DNA of 24,812 bases from Clostridium sp. OF09-36 (GCF_003481985.1 NZ_QUMD01000036.1:1-24812); one strand, 5' to 3'. Counted from the first letter of the stretch, positions 15,062 to 22,474 are shown. Translations and numbers: made by a program. Notes: generated from the sequence alone by a model not told the origin.

Positions 15062-15421
15062 ATGTTATACGATAGATTTCGTGAAGCCTGTGAAAAGCGA
15101 GGCACTACAATAACACAAGTTCTGCGTGATATAGGGCGTGCAGAGGGAAATACAGGGAGCTGGAAAGCAGGAAAATCCCCGAAACTGGACATTGTTATGG
15201 AAATGGCTGAACACCTCAACATGACATTGGATGATTTTGTATATGGCGATAATCCACCTATCGCAAAACCATCAACGCAAAATAGTGAGTTATCCGATAT
15301 GGAGCAGGAACTTCTTGAGGTTTTCTCCCACATACCGGCGGACAGACAGCAACTGTGTCTGGACTTCTTACGCACTCATATGGTCCAACCCGAAAAGTAT
15401 GCCGACAAGATGAACGCGTAA
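15062..15421 (+). CDS. CI-like XRE repressor
   Basis: This 119-residue protein has an N-terminal XRE helix-turn-helix (YDRFREACEKRGTTITQVLRDIGRAEGNTGSWKAG, then LDIVMEMAEHLNMTLDDFVYG) and a short C-terminal helical tail (LSDMEQELLEVFSHIPADRQQLCLDFL). It lacks the S24 self-cleaving peptidase domain of lambda CI, so RecA-driven autocleavage is not expected. AGGAGG lies 6 nt before the ATG. It is divergent from the Cro-like gene across the operator, so it is the likely lysogeny repressor. Confidence 0.8.
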   Translation: MLYDRFREACEKRGTTITQVLRDIGRAEGNTGSWKAGKSPKLDIVMEMAEHLNMTLDDFVYGDNPPIAKPSTQNSELSDMEQELLEVFSHIPADRQQLCLDFLRTHMVQPEKYADKMNA

Positions 15422-15489
15422 TCACTTTGGACTATGCCAGATACCGGCGTCTTAATAAACCGGAATAATTTCAGAAAGGACGGTGTGCT

Positions 15490-15675
15490 ATGTCAAAAAC
15501 TGACAATATCATAAAGCTGTATGAGCCATCATCCAAAGGCAATGACAGCGAGCGTGATGCTTACGTTCAGGAACTCCAACGTTTGCTCGCTTGCTATCAG
15601 CTTGCCAGTTCAGATGATAAAAATGTCGTTTGGGCAGTGCTGAACAAATATGCACCGCATATCGACACGATATAG
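15490..15675 (+). CDS. small phage protein between repressor and integrase
   Basis: This is a 61-residue protein of unknown function (MSKTDNIIKLYEPSSKG, then ELQRLLACYQLASSDDKNVVWAVLNKYAPH). It is helical and has no metal or DNA-binding signature that I recognise. AGAAAGGA precedes the start. Its stop overlaps the first base of a terminator hairpin. Position between repressor and integrase could suit an excision factor or regulator, but nothing in the sequence shows that. Confidence 0.55.
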   Translation: MSKTDNIIKLYEPSSKGNDSERDAYVQELQRLLACYQLASSDDKNVVWAVLNKYAPHIDTI

Positions 15676-15700
15676 CCCCAGGCATGGGGCTTTTCTTGTT
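15674..15700 (+). terminator. terminator before the integrase
   Basis: AGCCCC and GGGGCT pair around a 6-nt loop and are followed by TTTTCTTGTT. It would limit read-through from the repressor transcript into the integrase, keeping integrase expression low in the lysogen. Confidence 0.7.
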
Positions 15701-15716
15701 GTATGGGAAAATCATT

Positions 15717-17456
15717 ATGAGAAATAAATCATTGGCAGGAAGAGCCAATAACCGGGCAGAACGCCCTCGTAAGGTTGCTATTTACATTCGTGTATCTACA
15801 ACCCATCAGATAGATAAGGATTCTCTGCCGATGCAGCGCAAGGACCTTATCGCATATTGTGAACTTATCCTCGGCATTGAGGATTACGAAATATTTGAGG
15901 ATGCAGGGTACTCCGGGAAAAACACCGACCGGCCTGCGTTTCAAGAAATGATGCAGAAAATACGTGCCGGCTCATTCTCCCATTTACTTGTCTGGAAGAT
16001 AGACCGTATCTCTCGTAATCTTCTGGACTTTGCAGAAATGTACGAAGAGCTTCAATCCCTGCGAGTAACTTTTGTCAGCAAAAATGAGCAGTTCGATACT
16101 TCAAATGCTATGGGTGAAGCTATGCTCAAAATCATTTTAGTGTTTGCGGAACTCGAACGCAACATGACATCGGAGCGTGTTACTGCAACAATGATTTCAA
16201 GAGCTAACCAGGGATTGTGGAATGGCGGCAGGATTCCTTATGGATATTCCTACGATGCGGAAACTTCTGCGTTCTCCATCATCCAGGATGAAGCGGATGT
16301 GTGTCAGCTTATGAAAACAGATTATTTTGAGCATAAATCCATTATTCATACTGCCAGGTTACTGAACGATAAGAAAATTCCTACCCGGTCAGGTGCGCTC
16401 TGGTCCCCTACTGCGGTATGGAAAATACTGTCCAGTCCTTTTTACGCCGGTGTCTACCGGTACAACCATTACAAAGGAACTGAAAACAGAACTCTCAACC
16501 CGGAGGAAGAATGGGTGCTTGTCCCAGACCATCATCCTGCAATATTCACTTTGGAAGAACACGAAAAATTATGTGATATTCTTGATGCGAACAAAAGAAC
16601 CGCCAATCTTCCAGGGCAAAAACACCGGGCAAAAAATGTGTATGTGTTCTCCGGCATCCTTTATTGCGGAAAATGTGGTAATAAACTGGTTTCCACTCCC
16701 GGCAGATTGCAGGCAGATAATTTCCGCACTACCACTTACTCATGCCCGAAAAAGAGGAAAACGCACGAGTGTGATAATCCATCTGTAAATGATTTGATTG
16801 TTGGAGAATTTGTTATAAATTATATTTTGAATATGCTCAACGCAAAAAGTTCTTTTTCCTCCATCAACTCCCCTGCGGAACTTGAAGAGCGTTTGCTTTA
16901 TGGTGGCTCATTCAAGGACGTGCAGCATATCTCGGAAGATGGTCTGAATGAATTTTACAATCTTCTATCTCGGTACGGCTCGGATAGTTCCTATGTCTTT
17001 GCTGTAAAACACCCTCGCAAGAAAAAGGCTGCTGTCAATCCAGAAGTCGAAGCTCTCCGTAAGGATAAGGAAAAGCAGGAACGTGCCTTGAAGCGATTGC
17101 AGGATTTATACCTTTATTCCGAAAGAGCAATGACCGAAAAGGATTTCATCATACAGAAAAATGAAATATCCTCCAGGATTCAGGACATTAACACCCGGCT
17201 TGGTATGGTTACGCACGATGCCAATTCCACATTATCGGATGAGGATTTTGTGCGGCAAGCAAGCCATCTCCTCATTACGAAAAAACTCATTGGTCGGGAT
17301 TATATTTATTATAAAGCCCTGGCACAGACCGTTTCGCCGGATGTCCTCAAAATATACATGGAAACTATTTTAGATTCTGTTTATGTGATTGATGGGCGTG
17401 TTTCCTCCATCGTGTTTAGAAATGGTCTTACTCATACTTTCATATACCAAAAATGA
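15717..17456 (+). CDS. large serine recombinase (phage integrase)
   Basis: This 579-residue enzyme would catalyse site-specific integration between phage and host att sites. The N-terminal resolvase domain has AIYIRVSTTHQ with the nucleophile Ser27, QRKDLIAY, SGKNTDRPAFQ, VWKIDRISRN and FAELERNMTSERV. A recombinase domain follows (GRIPYGYSYD through FYAGVYRY), then a zinc ribbon (YCGKCGN...SCPKKRKTHEC) and a coiled coil (about EVEALRKDKEKQERALKRLQD). ATG 15717 is preferred because it begins just before the catalytic domain; a 15630 start would overlap the previous gene and its terminator. Its ribosome site is weak. The gene lies at the phage edge, next to queA. Confidence 0.93.
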   Translation: MRNKSLAGRANNRAERPRKVAIYIRVSTTHQIDKDSLPMQRKDLIAYCELILGIEDYEIFEDAGYSGKNTDRPAFQEMMQKIRAGSFSHLLVWKIDRISRNLLDFAEMYEELQSLRVTFVSKNEQFDTSNAMGEAMLKIILVFAELERNMTSERVTATMISRANQGLWNGGRIPYGYSYDAETSAFSIIQDEADVCQLMKTDYFEHKSIIHTARLLNDKKIPTRSGALWSPTAVWKILSSPFYAGVYRYNHYKGTENRTLNPEEEWVLVPDHHPAIFTLEEHEKLCDILDANKRTANLPGQKHRAKNVYVFSGILYCGKCGNKLVSTPGRLQADNFRTTTYSCPKKRKTHECDNPSVNDLIVGEFVINYILNMLNAKSSFSSINSPAELEERLLYGGSFKDVQHISEDGLNEFYNLLSRYGSDSSYVFAVKHPRKKKAAVNPEVEALRKDKEKQERALKRLQDLYLYSERAMTEKDFIIQKNEISSRIQDINTRLGMVTHDANSTLSDEDFVRQASHLLITKKLIGRDYIYYKALAQTVSPDVLKIYMETILDSVYVIDGRVSSIVFRNGLTHTFIYQK

Positions 17457-17483
17457 TACCGGCATGAATGTCGGGAACAAAAT

Positions 17484-17516
17484 AACCCAGAAGCCGCATA
17501 GCTCCTGGGTTTCATT
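17484..17516. terminator. bidirectional terminator between integrase and queA
   Basis: AACCCAG and CTGGGTT pair, with an inner AGC/GCT step. On the plus strand T-rich TTCATTTTAT follows; on the minus strand TTATTTTG. It could end both the integrase and queA transcripts. The phage-host junction must lie near here, but no att core can be named without the other end. Confidence 0.65.
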
Positions 17517-17577
17517 TTATCCCATTATTCAATTATTTTTCAGATGTGGGATTCCTTACTTTTGTAAGAAAACGGTG

Positions 17578-18612
17578 TTATTCTATAAACATGGCATCCC
17601 CAAAACTAAAGAAACGGTACCGTTCCTTAATTGCTTCGTTATACGCATTCAGAATATGTTCCCGTCCTGCCAGTGCAGAAACCAGCATCACCAGAGTCGA
17701 CTCCGGCAGATGGAAGTTTGTGATCAGGCAATCCAGAATCTTGAATTTATAACCCGGGTAAATAAAAATCTCCGTCCAGCCGCTTCCAGCCTTTAAGATT
17801 CCATCTTCCCCGGTTGCAGACTCGATGGTACGGCAACTGGTCGTACCAACGCAGATCACACGTCCGCCCGCTGCTTTCGTGTCGTTGATCTTCTTCGCCT
17901 CGGATTCTTCTACCACATAAAACTCCGAGTGCATGTGGTGCTCCAGCACATTCTCCACCTTAACCGGACGGAACGTGCCAAGACCAACATGCAGCGTTAC
18001 ATGGGCAATCTTCACGCCCATTGCCTCGATCTGCGCGAGCAGCTCCTTCGTAAAATGCAGACCTGCGGTCGGCGCAGCAGCAGAGCCGTCATGCTCCGCG
18101 TACACGGTCTGATACCGGTTCTTATCCTTTAACTGATGGGTAATGTATGGCGGAAGCGGCATCTGTCCTAACTGATCCAGGATTTCCTCAAAAATGCCCT
18201 CGTAGGAAAACTGGATCAGGCGGTTGCCCTCCTCCACAACATCGATGACGGTACCTTTTAACAGACCCTCGCCAAATACAATTACCGTGCCCGGCTTGCA
18301 CTTTTTGCCCGGCTTTACCAGAGTCTCCCAGATATCGTTCTCACGGCGCTTTAACAAAAGCACCTCGATTTTCGCCTGCGTATCCTCCTTCACGCCAAAC
18401 AGACGCGCCGGGATTACCTTGGTGTTGTTGATGACCAGACAGTCACCCGGTCTTAAATACTCCGTAATGTCACGGAAATGGCGGTGCTCCATCTCTCCGG
18501 TGTTCTTGTCCAGCACCAGGAGTCTGGAGGCAGAACGGTCCTCCAGCGGATCCTGTGCGATCAGCTCCTGTGGGAGGTCAAAATCAAAGTCTTTTACATT
18601 CATGGTTTCCAT
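17578..18612 (-). CDS. queA: S-adenosylmethionine:tRNA ribosyltransferase-isomerase
   Basis: QueA transfers and isomerises the ribosyl part of SAM to 7-aminomethyl-7-deazaguanine in tRNA, making epoxyqueuosine at wobble position 34. The sequence is intact at 344 residues: FDFDLPQELIAQDPLEDRSASRLLVLD near the start, VINNTKVIPARLFG, SAAAPTAGLHFT, HVTLHVGLGTF, GTTSCRTIES, and NFHLPESTLVMLVSALAG near the end, closing in FGDAMFIE. ATG 18612 and ATG 18603 are both possible; family alignments favour the MNVKDF start at 18603. It is host backbone beside the prophage end. Confidence 0.96.
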   Translation of the reverse strand: METMNVKDFDFDLPQELIAQDPLEDRSASRLLVLDKNTGEMEHRHFRDITEYLRPGDCLVINNTKVIPARLFGVKEDTQAKIEVLLLKRRENDIWETLVKPGKKCKPGTVIVFGEGLLKGTVIDVVEEGNRLIQFSYEGIFEEILDQLGQMPLPPYITHQLKDKNRYQTVYAEHDGSAAAPTAGLHFTKELLAQIEAMGVKIAHVTLHVGLGTFRPVKVENVLEHHMHSEFYVVEESEAKKINDTKAAGGRVICVGTTSCRTIESATGEDGILKAGSGWTEIFIYPGYKFKILDCLITNFHLPESTLVMLVSALAGREHILNAYNEAIKERYRFFSFGDAMFIE

Positions 18613-18694
18613 TTATCTTATCTTCTTTCTTTTCTTCACTCTTTGTTTGCTGTTTATTTGTTTTTTCTTGCCTGGCTCTTTGCTCTCACTTTGT

Positions 18695-18730
18695 GCCTTG
18701 CTCTTGCTTTACGCCTTGCTCTTGCTTTGC
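18695..18730. repeat. 18-bp tandem duplication in the queA leader
   Basis: Two copies of an 18-bp unit (GCCTTGCTCTTGCTTT plus AC or GC) stand side by side. On the coding strand of queA the 130-nt gap 18613-18742 is purine-rich with AAGCAAGAGCAAGG repeated. There is no credible gene. It may be slippage; a leader role is unproven. Confidence 0.7.
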
Positions 18731-18742
18731 TTATCTTTCATT

Positions 18743-19750
18743 CTAATTTGCGGTATCCGCTGCTGTGCTGTCACCAGACTCCGCACCGATGCTTACCTCG
18801 GAACCTGCGGTTGTTTCCACGGCTGTTTCTGCACCTGTCTCCTGCGCGCTTCCTTCACTCGATTCCAAAGAAGCTTCTGCACCATCTTCCCCGCTCTCAG
18901 AGGTTTCCCCGTCTCCGATCACTACCTCCGGCTCGTCCCCATTGTCGTAAACCGGAGAGCCGTCACGCAGCACACCGTAAACGCTGTTTAAATCCTCGTC
19001 TGAATTCAACGCTTCTTTCAATTTCACATTCACACTGGAAGCAAGCTTTCTCACCTCTTCCGAGTGATTGGAAACATCGATCAGCTGCAGAACCTCTTCC
19101 GAAAGGTTTTCATCCTGGATGATATGGTAATTGCCCTCACTGTCTTTCTCCACGTAGCACCACATAATCATAGGTGCCGCAGTTTTTACGGAATGAAACT
19201 TAATATCTGCCAGTGCATAGACCAGCCAGCTGTCTGCCATCGCGCCATCGCGCACATAGGTTGTAATATTGTCAAACTCCTGCACATACTTGGAATTGCT
19301 GCGCAGGCGGGTTTTCTCGTGCTCCAGCTCCGTAAAGGAAAGACCGGATACCCCGTAAATCTCATTCATGGTGTCTGCGTCCCCGCTGGCCCGCGCAGTA
19401 AAATATTTTTTCATCAGACTTAAGACTTCCGGCACACTGTCATGAGTCAGATTTTCCGTTGCGTAAGGATCCCCGTTTTCTTCTGAAGCTTCTGTCTCCG
19501 CTTCTGCTGCCGTATCGGTTTCTGTCTCTGCAGATTCACCGATTTCTGCCATTGTCTCCGGTTCCTGCTCCTCTGTTTCTGCCGTTTCCGTTACCGTAGG
19601 CGGTTCCTCTGCCCGTTTTTTTCCGTAATCCGCAAGTACGATCACGATCATCAGCACAATGACTACAAGCGGAATCACAAGAACCGGAAGCAGTGCCTTT
19701 TTCTCTGCATCTGCACTTTCATTCTGAAAAAAATTCCAGTTATGTTTCAT
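18743..19750 (-). CDS. membrane-anchored acidic protein of unknown function
   Basis: This 335-residue protein has a short cytoplasmic start and one membrane helix (LPVLVIPLVVIVLMIVIVLA, about 21-40). A Glu/Thr-rich linker (about 46-95) follows, then a folded external region with LSLMKKYFTARASGDADTMNEIYG and WLVYALADIKFHSVKTAAPMIMWCYVEKD. That region resembles NTF2-like/DUF4878 domains. The last ~65 residues are low-complexity Ser/Glu/Ala/Thr. It precedes queA on the same strand. GGAGG lies before the ATG. I can assign no function; a cell-surface role is likely from topology. Confidence 0.75.
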   Translation of the reverse strand: MKHNWNFFQNESADAEKKALLPVLVIPLVVIVLMIVIVLADYGKKRAEEPPTVTETAETEEQEPETMAEIGESAETETDTAAEAETEASEENGDPYATENLTHDSVPEVLSLMKKYFTARASGDADTMNEIYGVSGLSFTELEHEKTRLRSNSKYVQEFDNITTYVRDGAMADSWLVYALADIKFHSVKTAAPMIMWCYVEKDSEGNYHIIQDENLSEEVLQLIDVSNHSEEVRKLASSVNVKLKEALNSDEDLNSVYGVLRDGSPVYDNGDEPEVVIGDGETSESGEDGAEASLESSEGSAQETGAETAVETTAGSEVSIGAESGDSTAADTAN

Positions 19751-19861
19751 AAAATGTTATCCTCCAGCTTTTCAAAATTACCACTGCTGTATCACATTCT
19801 GATTGCATACAAATAGCAGATACATCATATCAAAATCAGGCTAAAAAATCAACAAATCCCC

Positions 19862-19890
19862 TTGCAAATTCGAAAAAAGTATAGTATCAT
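19862..19890 (+). promoter_or_regulatory. tRNA-Arg promoter
   Basis: TTGCAA (19862-19867) and TATCAT (19885-19890) are 17 bp apart, about 10 nt before the tRNA. The remaining part of 19751-19861 is AT-rich upstream region of the membrane protein gene, without a gene. Confidence 0.65.
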
Positions 19891-19899
19891 GATAGAGAT

Positions 19900-19971
19900 G
19901 CGTCTGTAGCTCAGTGGATAGAGCAGTGGCCTCCGGAGCCGCGTGCGTAGGTTCGATTCCTATCAGACGCA
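19900..19971 (+). tRNA. tRNA-Arg (anticodon CCG)
   Basis: The acceptor stem GCGTCTG pairs with CAGACGC and A is the discriminator; no CCA is encoded. The D-arm reads GCTCAGTGGATAGAGC. The anticodon loop CTCCGGA gives CCG, which reads CGG. The T-arm carries GTTCGATTCC. At 72 nt it is complete. Arg tRNA genes are common phage targets, and phage lysis genes lie directly beyond it, but I see no duplicated 3' end within the window. Confidence 0.95.
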
Positions 19972-19983
19972 TTTTTCTTTTAT

Positions 19984-20033
19984 CCAGTATTTAAGCGGAT
20001 TCCTCGCAAACCCGCATAAATACTGGGTTTTTT
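19984..20033 (+). terminator. tRNA terminator
   Basis: A long hairpin pairs CCAGTATTTA with TAAATACTGG and GCGG with CCGC, followed by a TTTTTT run. It ends the tRNA transcript and separates it from the convergent endolysin gene. Confidence 0.8.
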
Positions 20034-20095
20034 CGTGTTTTCTAGTTTCCGCATTTGTTCCCATTTTTCGCATTTTCACCCCGTTTTTCTCGCCT

Positions 20096-20119
20096 ATGCA
20101 ACACGAAATGCAACACGAA
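20096..20119. repeat. two tandem copies of a 12-bp unit
   Basis: ATGCAACACGAA occurs twice in a row, in the noncoding stretch between the tRNA terminator and the endolysin. It may be a relic of a phage attachment region or simple slippage. No gene is convincing in 20034-20142. Confidence 0.6.
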
Positions 20120-20142
20120 AAATGCCTCTGAAAAGCGCATAT

Positions 20143-20916
20143 TTACTGGCTTAATTCGGGGTACTGCAGAGCACCGTCCTGGTCCGGGGTAAGAGTCACT
20201 GGCTCCGTAACCATGCGTCCTGTATCGTCCAGGCAATACCACTTGCCACCGACCGTCTGCAAGCCTTTTGCCATTGCGCCGTCGGCACCCAGGTAGTACC
20301 AGCTGCCGTTGTATCGGTACCAAGTATTGTGTACCATTAGACCCGCGCTGTTAAACCAGTACCACTTATCTCCGTCCTGCCACCAGGCATCCCGGACACA
20401 ACGGCCGGATCCGTCCCGGTAGTAGTAACGCCAACCACCGTCCTCCTGCTGCTAGCCAGACTTAATCTGCTCCAACACCGGAGTTAAAAAGAGCGTTCTC
20501 TCCTCCTGGCGGCGTTTGGTGAGCCCGGCCAGCACTTTGCCACCTGCTTTGTTATATGCCAGGATCATGTAAGCAATTTCCACACGCGTTCGGGATCCCT
20601 GTGCAGTCAGACCGTCGATGCTGCCGATGTTGTAAGCAAAGGACACCAGGGCGTCAAACTCGTTCTGGGTCCATTGGTAGCGGTCGTACTTGTCCACCTT
20701 CGGGGCATATTTGCAGTCAATAGACTGGCGCAGCCACTCATCTGCAGTCTCCTGACTAATGCGCAGCCCCTGGCAAATCGTGGTGCCGGTGATAGCCTTG
20801 TCCGCATTGGTGGTGCCATAACCGATAGTCCAAACACCTACGGCGTCCTGATAGGCTGTCAGACGGCAGCCCTCAAATTTCTTGATCAGTTTCAATCCGT
20901 TTTCTGAGATTTTCAT
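20143..20916 (-). pseudogene. GH24 endolysin with wall-binding repeats, in-frame amber
   Basis: The first 154 residues form a T4-type lysozyme (glycoside hydrolase 24): KKFEGCRLTAYQDAVGVWTIGYGTT has E15, D24 and T30 with the T4 spacing. A TAG stop occurs at 20452 after QIKSG. The same frame then continues without interruption as choline-binding-like cell-wall repeats rich in aromatic residues and glycine (GWRYYYRDGSG, DKWYWFNSAGLMV, GSWYYLGADGAM, GKWYCLDDTGRMV), ending at 20143. TGG (Trp) to TAG is the simple explanation. The intact protein would be 257 residues. The catalytic domain alone may still be made. GGAAAGGA precedes ATG 20916. Amber read-through is possible but unsupported. Confidence 0.88.
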
Positions 20917-20931
20917 TTGACATTCCTTTCC

Positions 20932-20943
20932 GTTAACGTTAAC
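20932..20943. promoter_or_regulatory. 12-bp perfect palindrome upstream of endolysin
   Basis: GTTAACGTTAAC is its own reverse complement, and lies between the antisense-RNA promoter and the endolysin ribosome site. It may be an operator; nothing else shows its role. Confidence 0.4.
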
Positions 20944-20953
20944 TTTTGGAATA

Positions 20954-20982
20954 TTGACAAATTAAGAAAAATAGAATATGAT
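20954..20982 (+). promoter_or_regulatory. promoter of the antisense (antitoxin) RNA
   Basis: TTGACA (20954-20959), a 17-bp spacer and TATGAT (20977-20982) make a near-consensus promoter on the plus strand. It faces the short RNA and terminator, away from the endolysin. Confidence 0.8.
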
Positions 20983-20988
20983 GTAGGC

Positions 20989-21062
20989 AGCTAAGGAAAG
21001 TGATGGACTTCCATAAGGCAAAAACGAAAACCCCAGAGGGCCCTAATCCTCTGGGGTTTTCT
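20989..21062 (+). ncRNA. putative Fst/par-type antitoxin RNA
   Basis: A transcript of about 72 nt is predicted from the consensus promoter to the bidirectional terminator. It has no reading frame of note. It carries AAAGTGATGGAC (20997-21008) and CCATAAGGCA (21011-21020), which recur in the same order at 21170-21181 and 21189-21198. There, on the opposite strand, they are the toxin start region. The RNA can thus pair with the toxin messenger across the start codon and codons 4-8. This mirrors RNA II of the par locus of plasmid pAD1. The boundaries are estimated. Confidence 0.72.
21027..21060. terminator. shared bidirectional terminator of the TA locus
   Basis: AAAACCCCAGAGG and CCTCTGGGGTTTT pair around an 8-nt loop. 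The T run on one strand and A run on the other make it work both ways. It can end both the antitoxin RNA and the convergent toxin messenger, giving them a second region of complementarity. Confidence 0.85.
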
Positions 21063-21102
21063 TGTTCGTCACGGTGAACTACTCCGTTCGGGCTGTTGCT
21101 GC

Positions 21103-21192
21103 CTATTTATCTCTGTCCAGCCATTTGCATATGTAGTGGCTAACTACTCCTGCTAAAACAGAGACAAGAAAAGTGATGGACAATTCTGCCAT
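21103..21192 (-). CDS. Fst-like type I toxin peptide, 29 residues
   Basis: The peptide has an acidic residue near the start, a hydrophobic helix (LSITFLVSVLAGVVSHYI) and a charged tail CKWLDRDK. That is the layout of Fst/par-family toxins, membrane peptides that damage the cell when antisense control is lost. AGGAGG lies 10 nt before the ATG. Its messenger converges on the antitoxin RNA, as in pAD1 par. TTGACA (21252-21257) with two overlapping TATGAT boxes lies upstream, but with short spacing, so its promoter is unsure. Similar ~30-residue peptides with a KWLD ending are familiar to me from Lachnospiraceae. It could instead be a small holin-like peptide. Confidence 0.75.
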   Translation of the reverse strand: MAELSITFLVSVLAGVVSHYICKWLDRDK

Positions 21193-21201
21193 AAGGCATT
21201 C

Positions 21202-21221
21202 ACCTCCTTTCTGCTGGAGGT
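21202..21221 (-). promoter_or_regulatory. hairpin sequestering the toxin ribosome site
   Basis: On the toxin strand ACCTCC pairs perfectly with GGAGGT, the toxin Shine-Dalgarno, around an 8-nt loop. This would hold translation down until the messenger is rearranged, as described for the 5' stem-loop of the fst messenger. Confidence 0.65.
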
Positions 21222-21338
21222 TCGGCAGCTTCTACATCATATCATATTTTATGTCAATACTCTACATGATTTCTGTTGCAATATCGCAATGGCGGCCGTC
21301 ACCCGGGCCGCCGCGGGAGATATCTGGATCACCTTCTT

Positions 21339-21618
21339 CTACGCTTTACTGTCTCCATTCTCTCTATTGCTATCAATCTTGCTTTTCAGCGCTGCTATGT
21401 ACTTCATAAGCCAGCCCGGTACCGGGGCGCCCATGCGGCCAGCATTCTCGGTGATTGACAGTGCTTCATTTAATAAATACCAAACCGTTACAAGTAACGA
21501 CAGCATTGTGTTCGGCAGCGTAAATCCTAAAACATCTGATGTCTGAATGATAATATAATCAATGACCATAGCCACGGCGATCACAAACAGATATGCCACC
21601 TTTTTGGCAATGCCCTTT
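21339..21618 (-). pseudogene. phage holin (TcdE/phage_holin_4-like), N-terminus lost
   Basis: The readable part is KGIAKKVAYLFVIAVAMVIDYIII, then LSLLVTVWYLLNEALSITENAGRMGAPVP, and a C-terminal lysine-rich tail. These are the second half and conserved NEALSI(T)ENAGRMG motif of phage_holin_4 proteins, which form the membrane pore that lets the endolysin out. About 45-50 N-terminal residues, including the first helix, are missing. A stop appears in frame just upstream, and the plus-strand sequence beyond about 21619 is unrelated. There is no ATG start; only a GTG (21599) is in frame. It is a truncated remnant. Confidence 0.75.
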
Positions 21619-21759
21619 GCAGGACGTCGAACTCAAAATGAAAAAACGCTTCATGCTGATCTGATTCTTGCCAGTATCACCCAACTTATTACCGTTGTTC
21701 TTGCAGACAAAATCAACCACCATGAATACATTCGAAGCTTAAAGTCTCTCATAGCATAG
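21619..21759 (+). other. orphan coding-like fragment of unknown origin
   Basis: This plus-strand stretch encodes NEKTLHADLILASITQL and ITVVLADKINHHEYIRS, ending at TAG 21759. It looks like the C-terminus of a real protein joined to the truncated holin. I do not recognise the family. It may be part of the element that destroyed the holin start. 21760-21930 holds no gene that I can support. Confidence 0.3.
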
Positions 21760-21930
21760 GACTTACCAACTTAATAAAGCCTATGGCTTATTTAAGTGTG
21801 CCTAAAATATTCCGTCATTTAACTTTTCTGTATCTATCATCTCCATTTATTGTGGATAACTGTTCTCATATTTCAATTTTGAGTTTCGCAATTACCTATC
21901 TGTGTTATACTTTTGCAAAAGGCAGTAAAA

Positions 21931-21971
21931 AGCACCCGAAAATCCTTTTGCCGTGGATTCGGGTGCTTTTT
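21931..21971. terminator. bidirectional terminator after CmpB-like gene
   Basis: AGCACCCGAA pairs with TTCGGGTGCT and ATCC with GGAT, with T-rich ends both ways. It sits just after the stop of the CmpB-like gene and would end its transcript. Confidence 0.75.
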
Positions 21972-21976
21972 GTGTA

Positions 21977-22390
21977 CTATATTAATTTGCAATGCGGGTG
22001 CTCCTCATCAAAAAAGCGGTACCGGATCCAGTCATCCAGTACAATGCCGATCAAACTCACAGGCACCCACAGCACCATGTACTGTGGACAGATCTGTCCA
22101 AGGACATTGCCAGGCATCACGCTATAATCCCACACGCCCCAGCAAAGCCACAGGTTGACGATGCAACCAGTCAAAAACTCAAAAGCCGTGATCCCGATCG
22201 TGCCGATCCACACCTGCTGCCACAGCGGTGTGTCCCACTGCAGCACCTCATTGATCAGCCCAAATATGACAAAGCACAGGCCACCCAGGACAAACATAGT
22301 CCAGTGGCTCCAGCCGCGCCAAATCAGCTCGATCAGGACATAAAGTGCACCGCCGATGTCAAACAAAAAACTGTATTTACCAAACAGTTT
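21977..22390 (-). pseudogene. ABC_trans_CmpB-type membrane protein, N-terminus lost
   Basis: The product has four hydrophobic segments: DIGGALYVLIELIWRGWSHW, MFVLGGLCFVIFGLINEVL, IGIT...FLTGCIVNLWL and MVLWVPVSLIGIVLDDW. The LIELIWRGWSHWTMF and TGCIVNLWLCWGVWDYS motifs match the putative ABC permease CmpB family, common near phage lysis genes in Clostridia. The role is unknown. No ATG exists; TTG 22366 is the only start and reads LFDIGG, and a stop lies ~30 nt upstream, where IS66 sequence begins. The IS insertion probably removed the start. Confidence 0.75.
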
Positions 22391-22474
22391 AGTTACTATT
22401 CACAGTCGATTTGCTGACATGATAAATAGAGCGGAGCTATAACGCCGCTTTTCACTCGATATTCTGATGTATAT

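Noticed and set aside
18224..18991. Long plus-strand frame spanning the queA start and the 335-residue gene end
   Set aside because: It is antisense to queA, low in complexity across the leader, and shows no recognisable domain.
19900..19971. tRNA-Arg as the attachment site of the left-hand serine-integrase phage
   Set aside because: The integrase phage ends before queA, about 2.4 kb away, and no duplicate of the tRNA 3' end occurs near it; serine integrases rarely use tRNA genes.
20096..20119. CRISPR-like repeat
   Set aside because: There are only two 12-bp units with no spacer between them; no array or cas gene is present anywhere in the window.
20452..20454. Stop-codon recoding of TAG in the lysis module
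   Set aside because: Other genes in the window use TAG as a normal stop (for example the toxin and several phage genes), and no suppressor tRNA is seen here.
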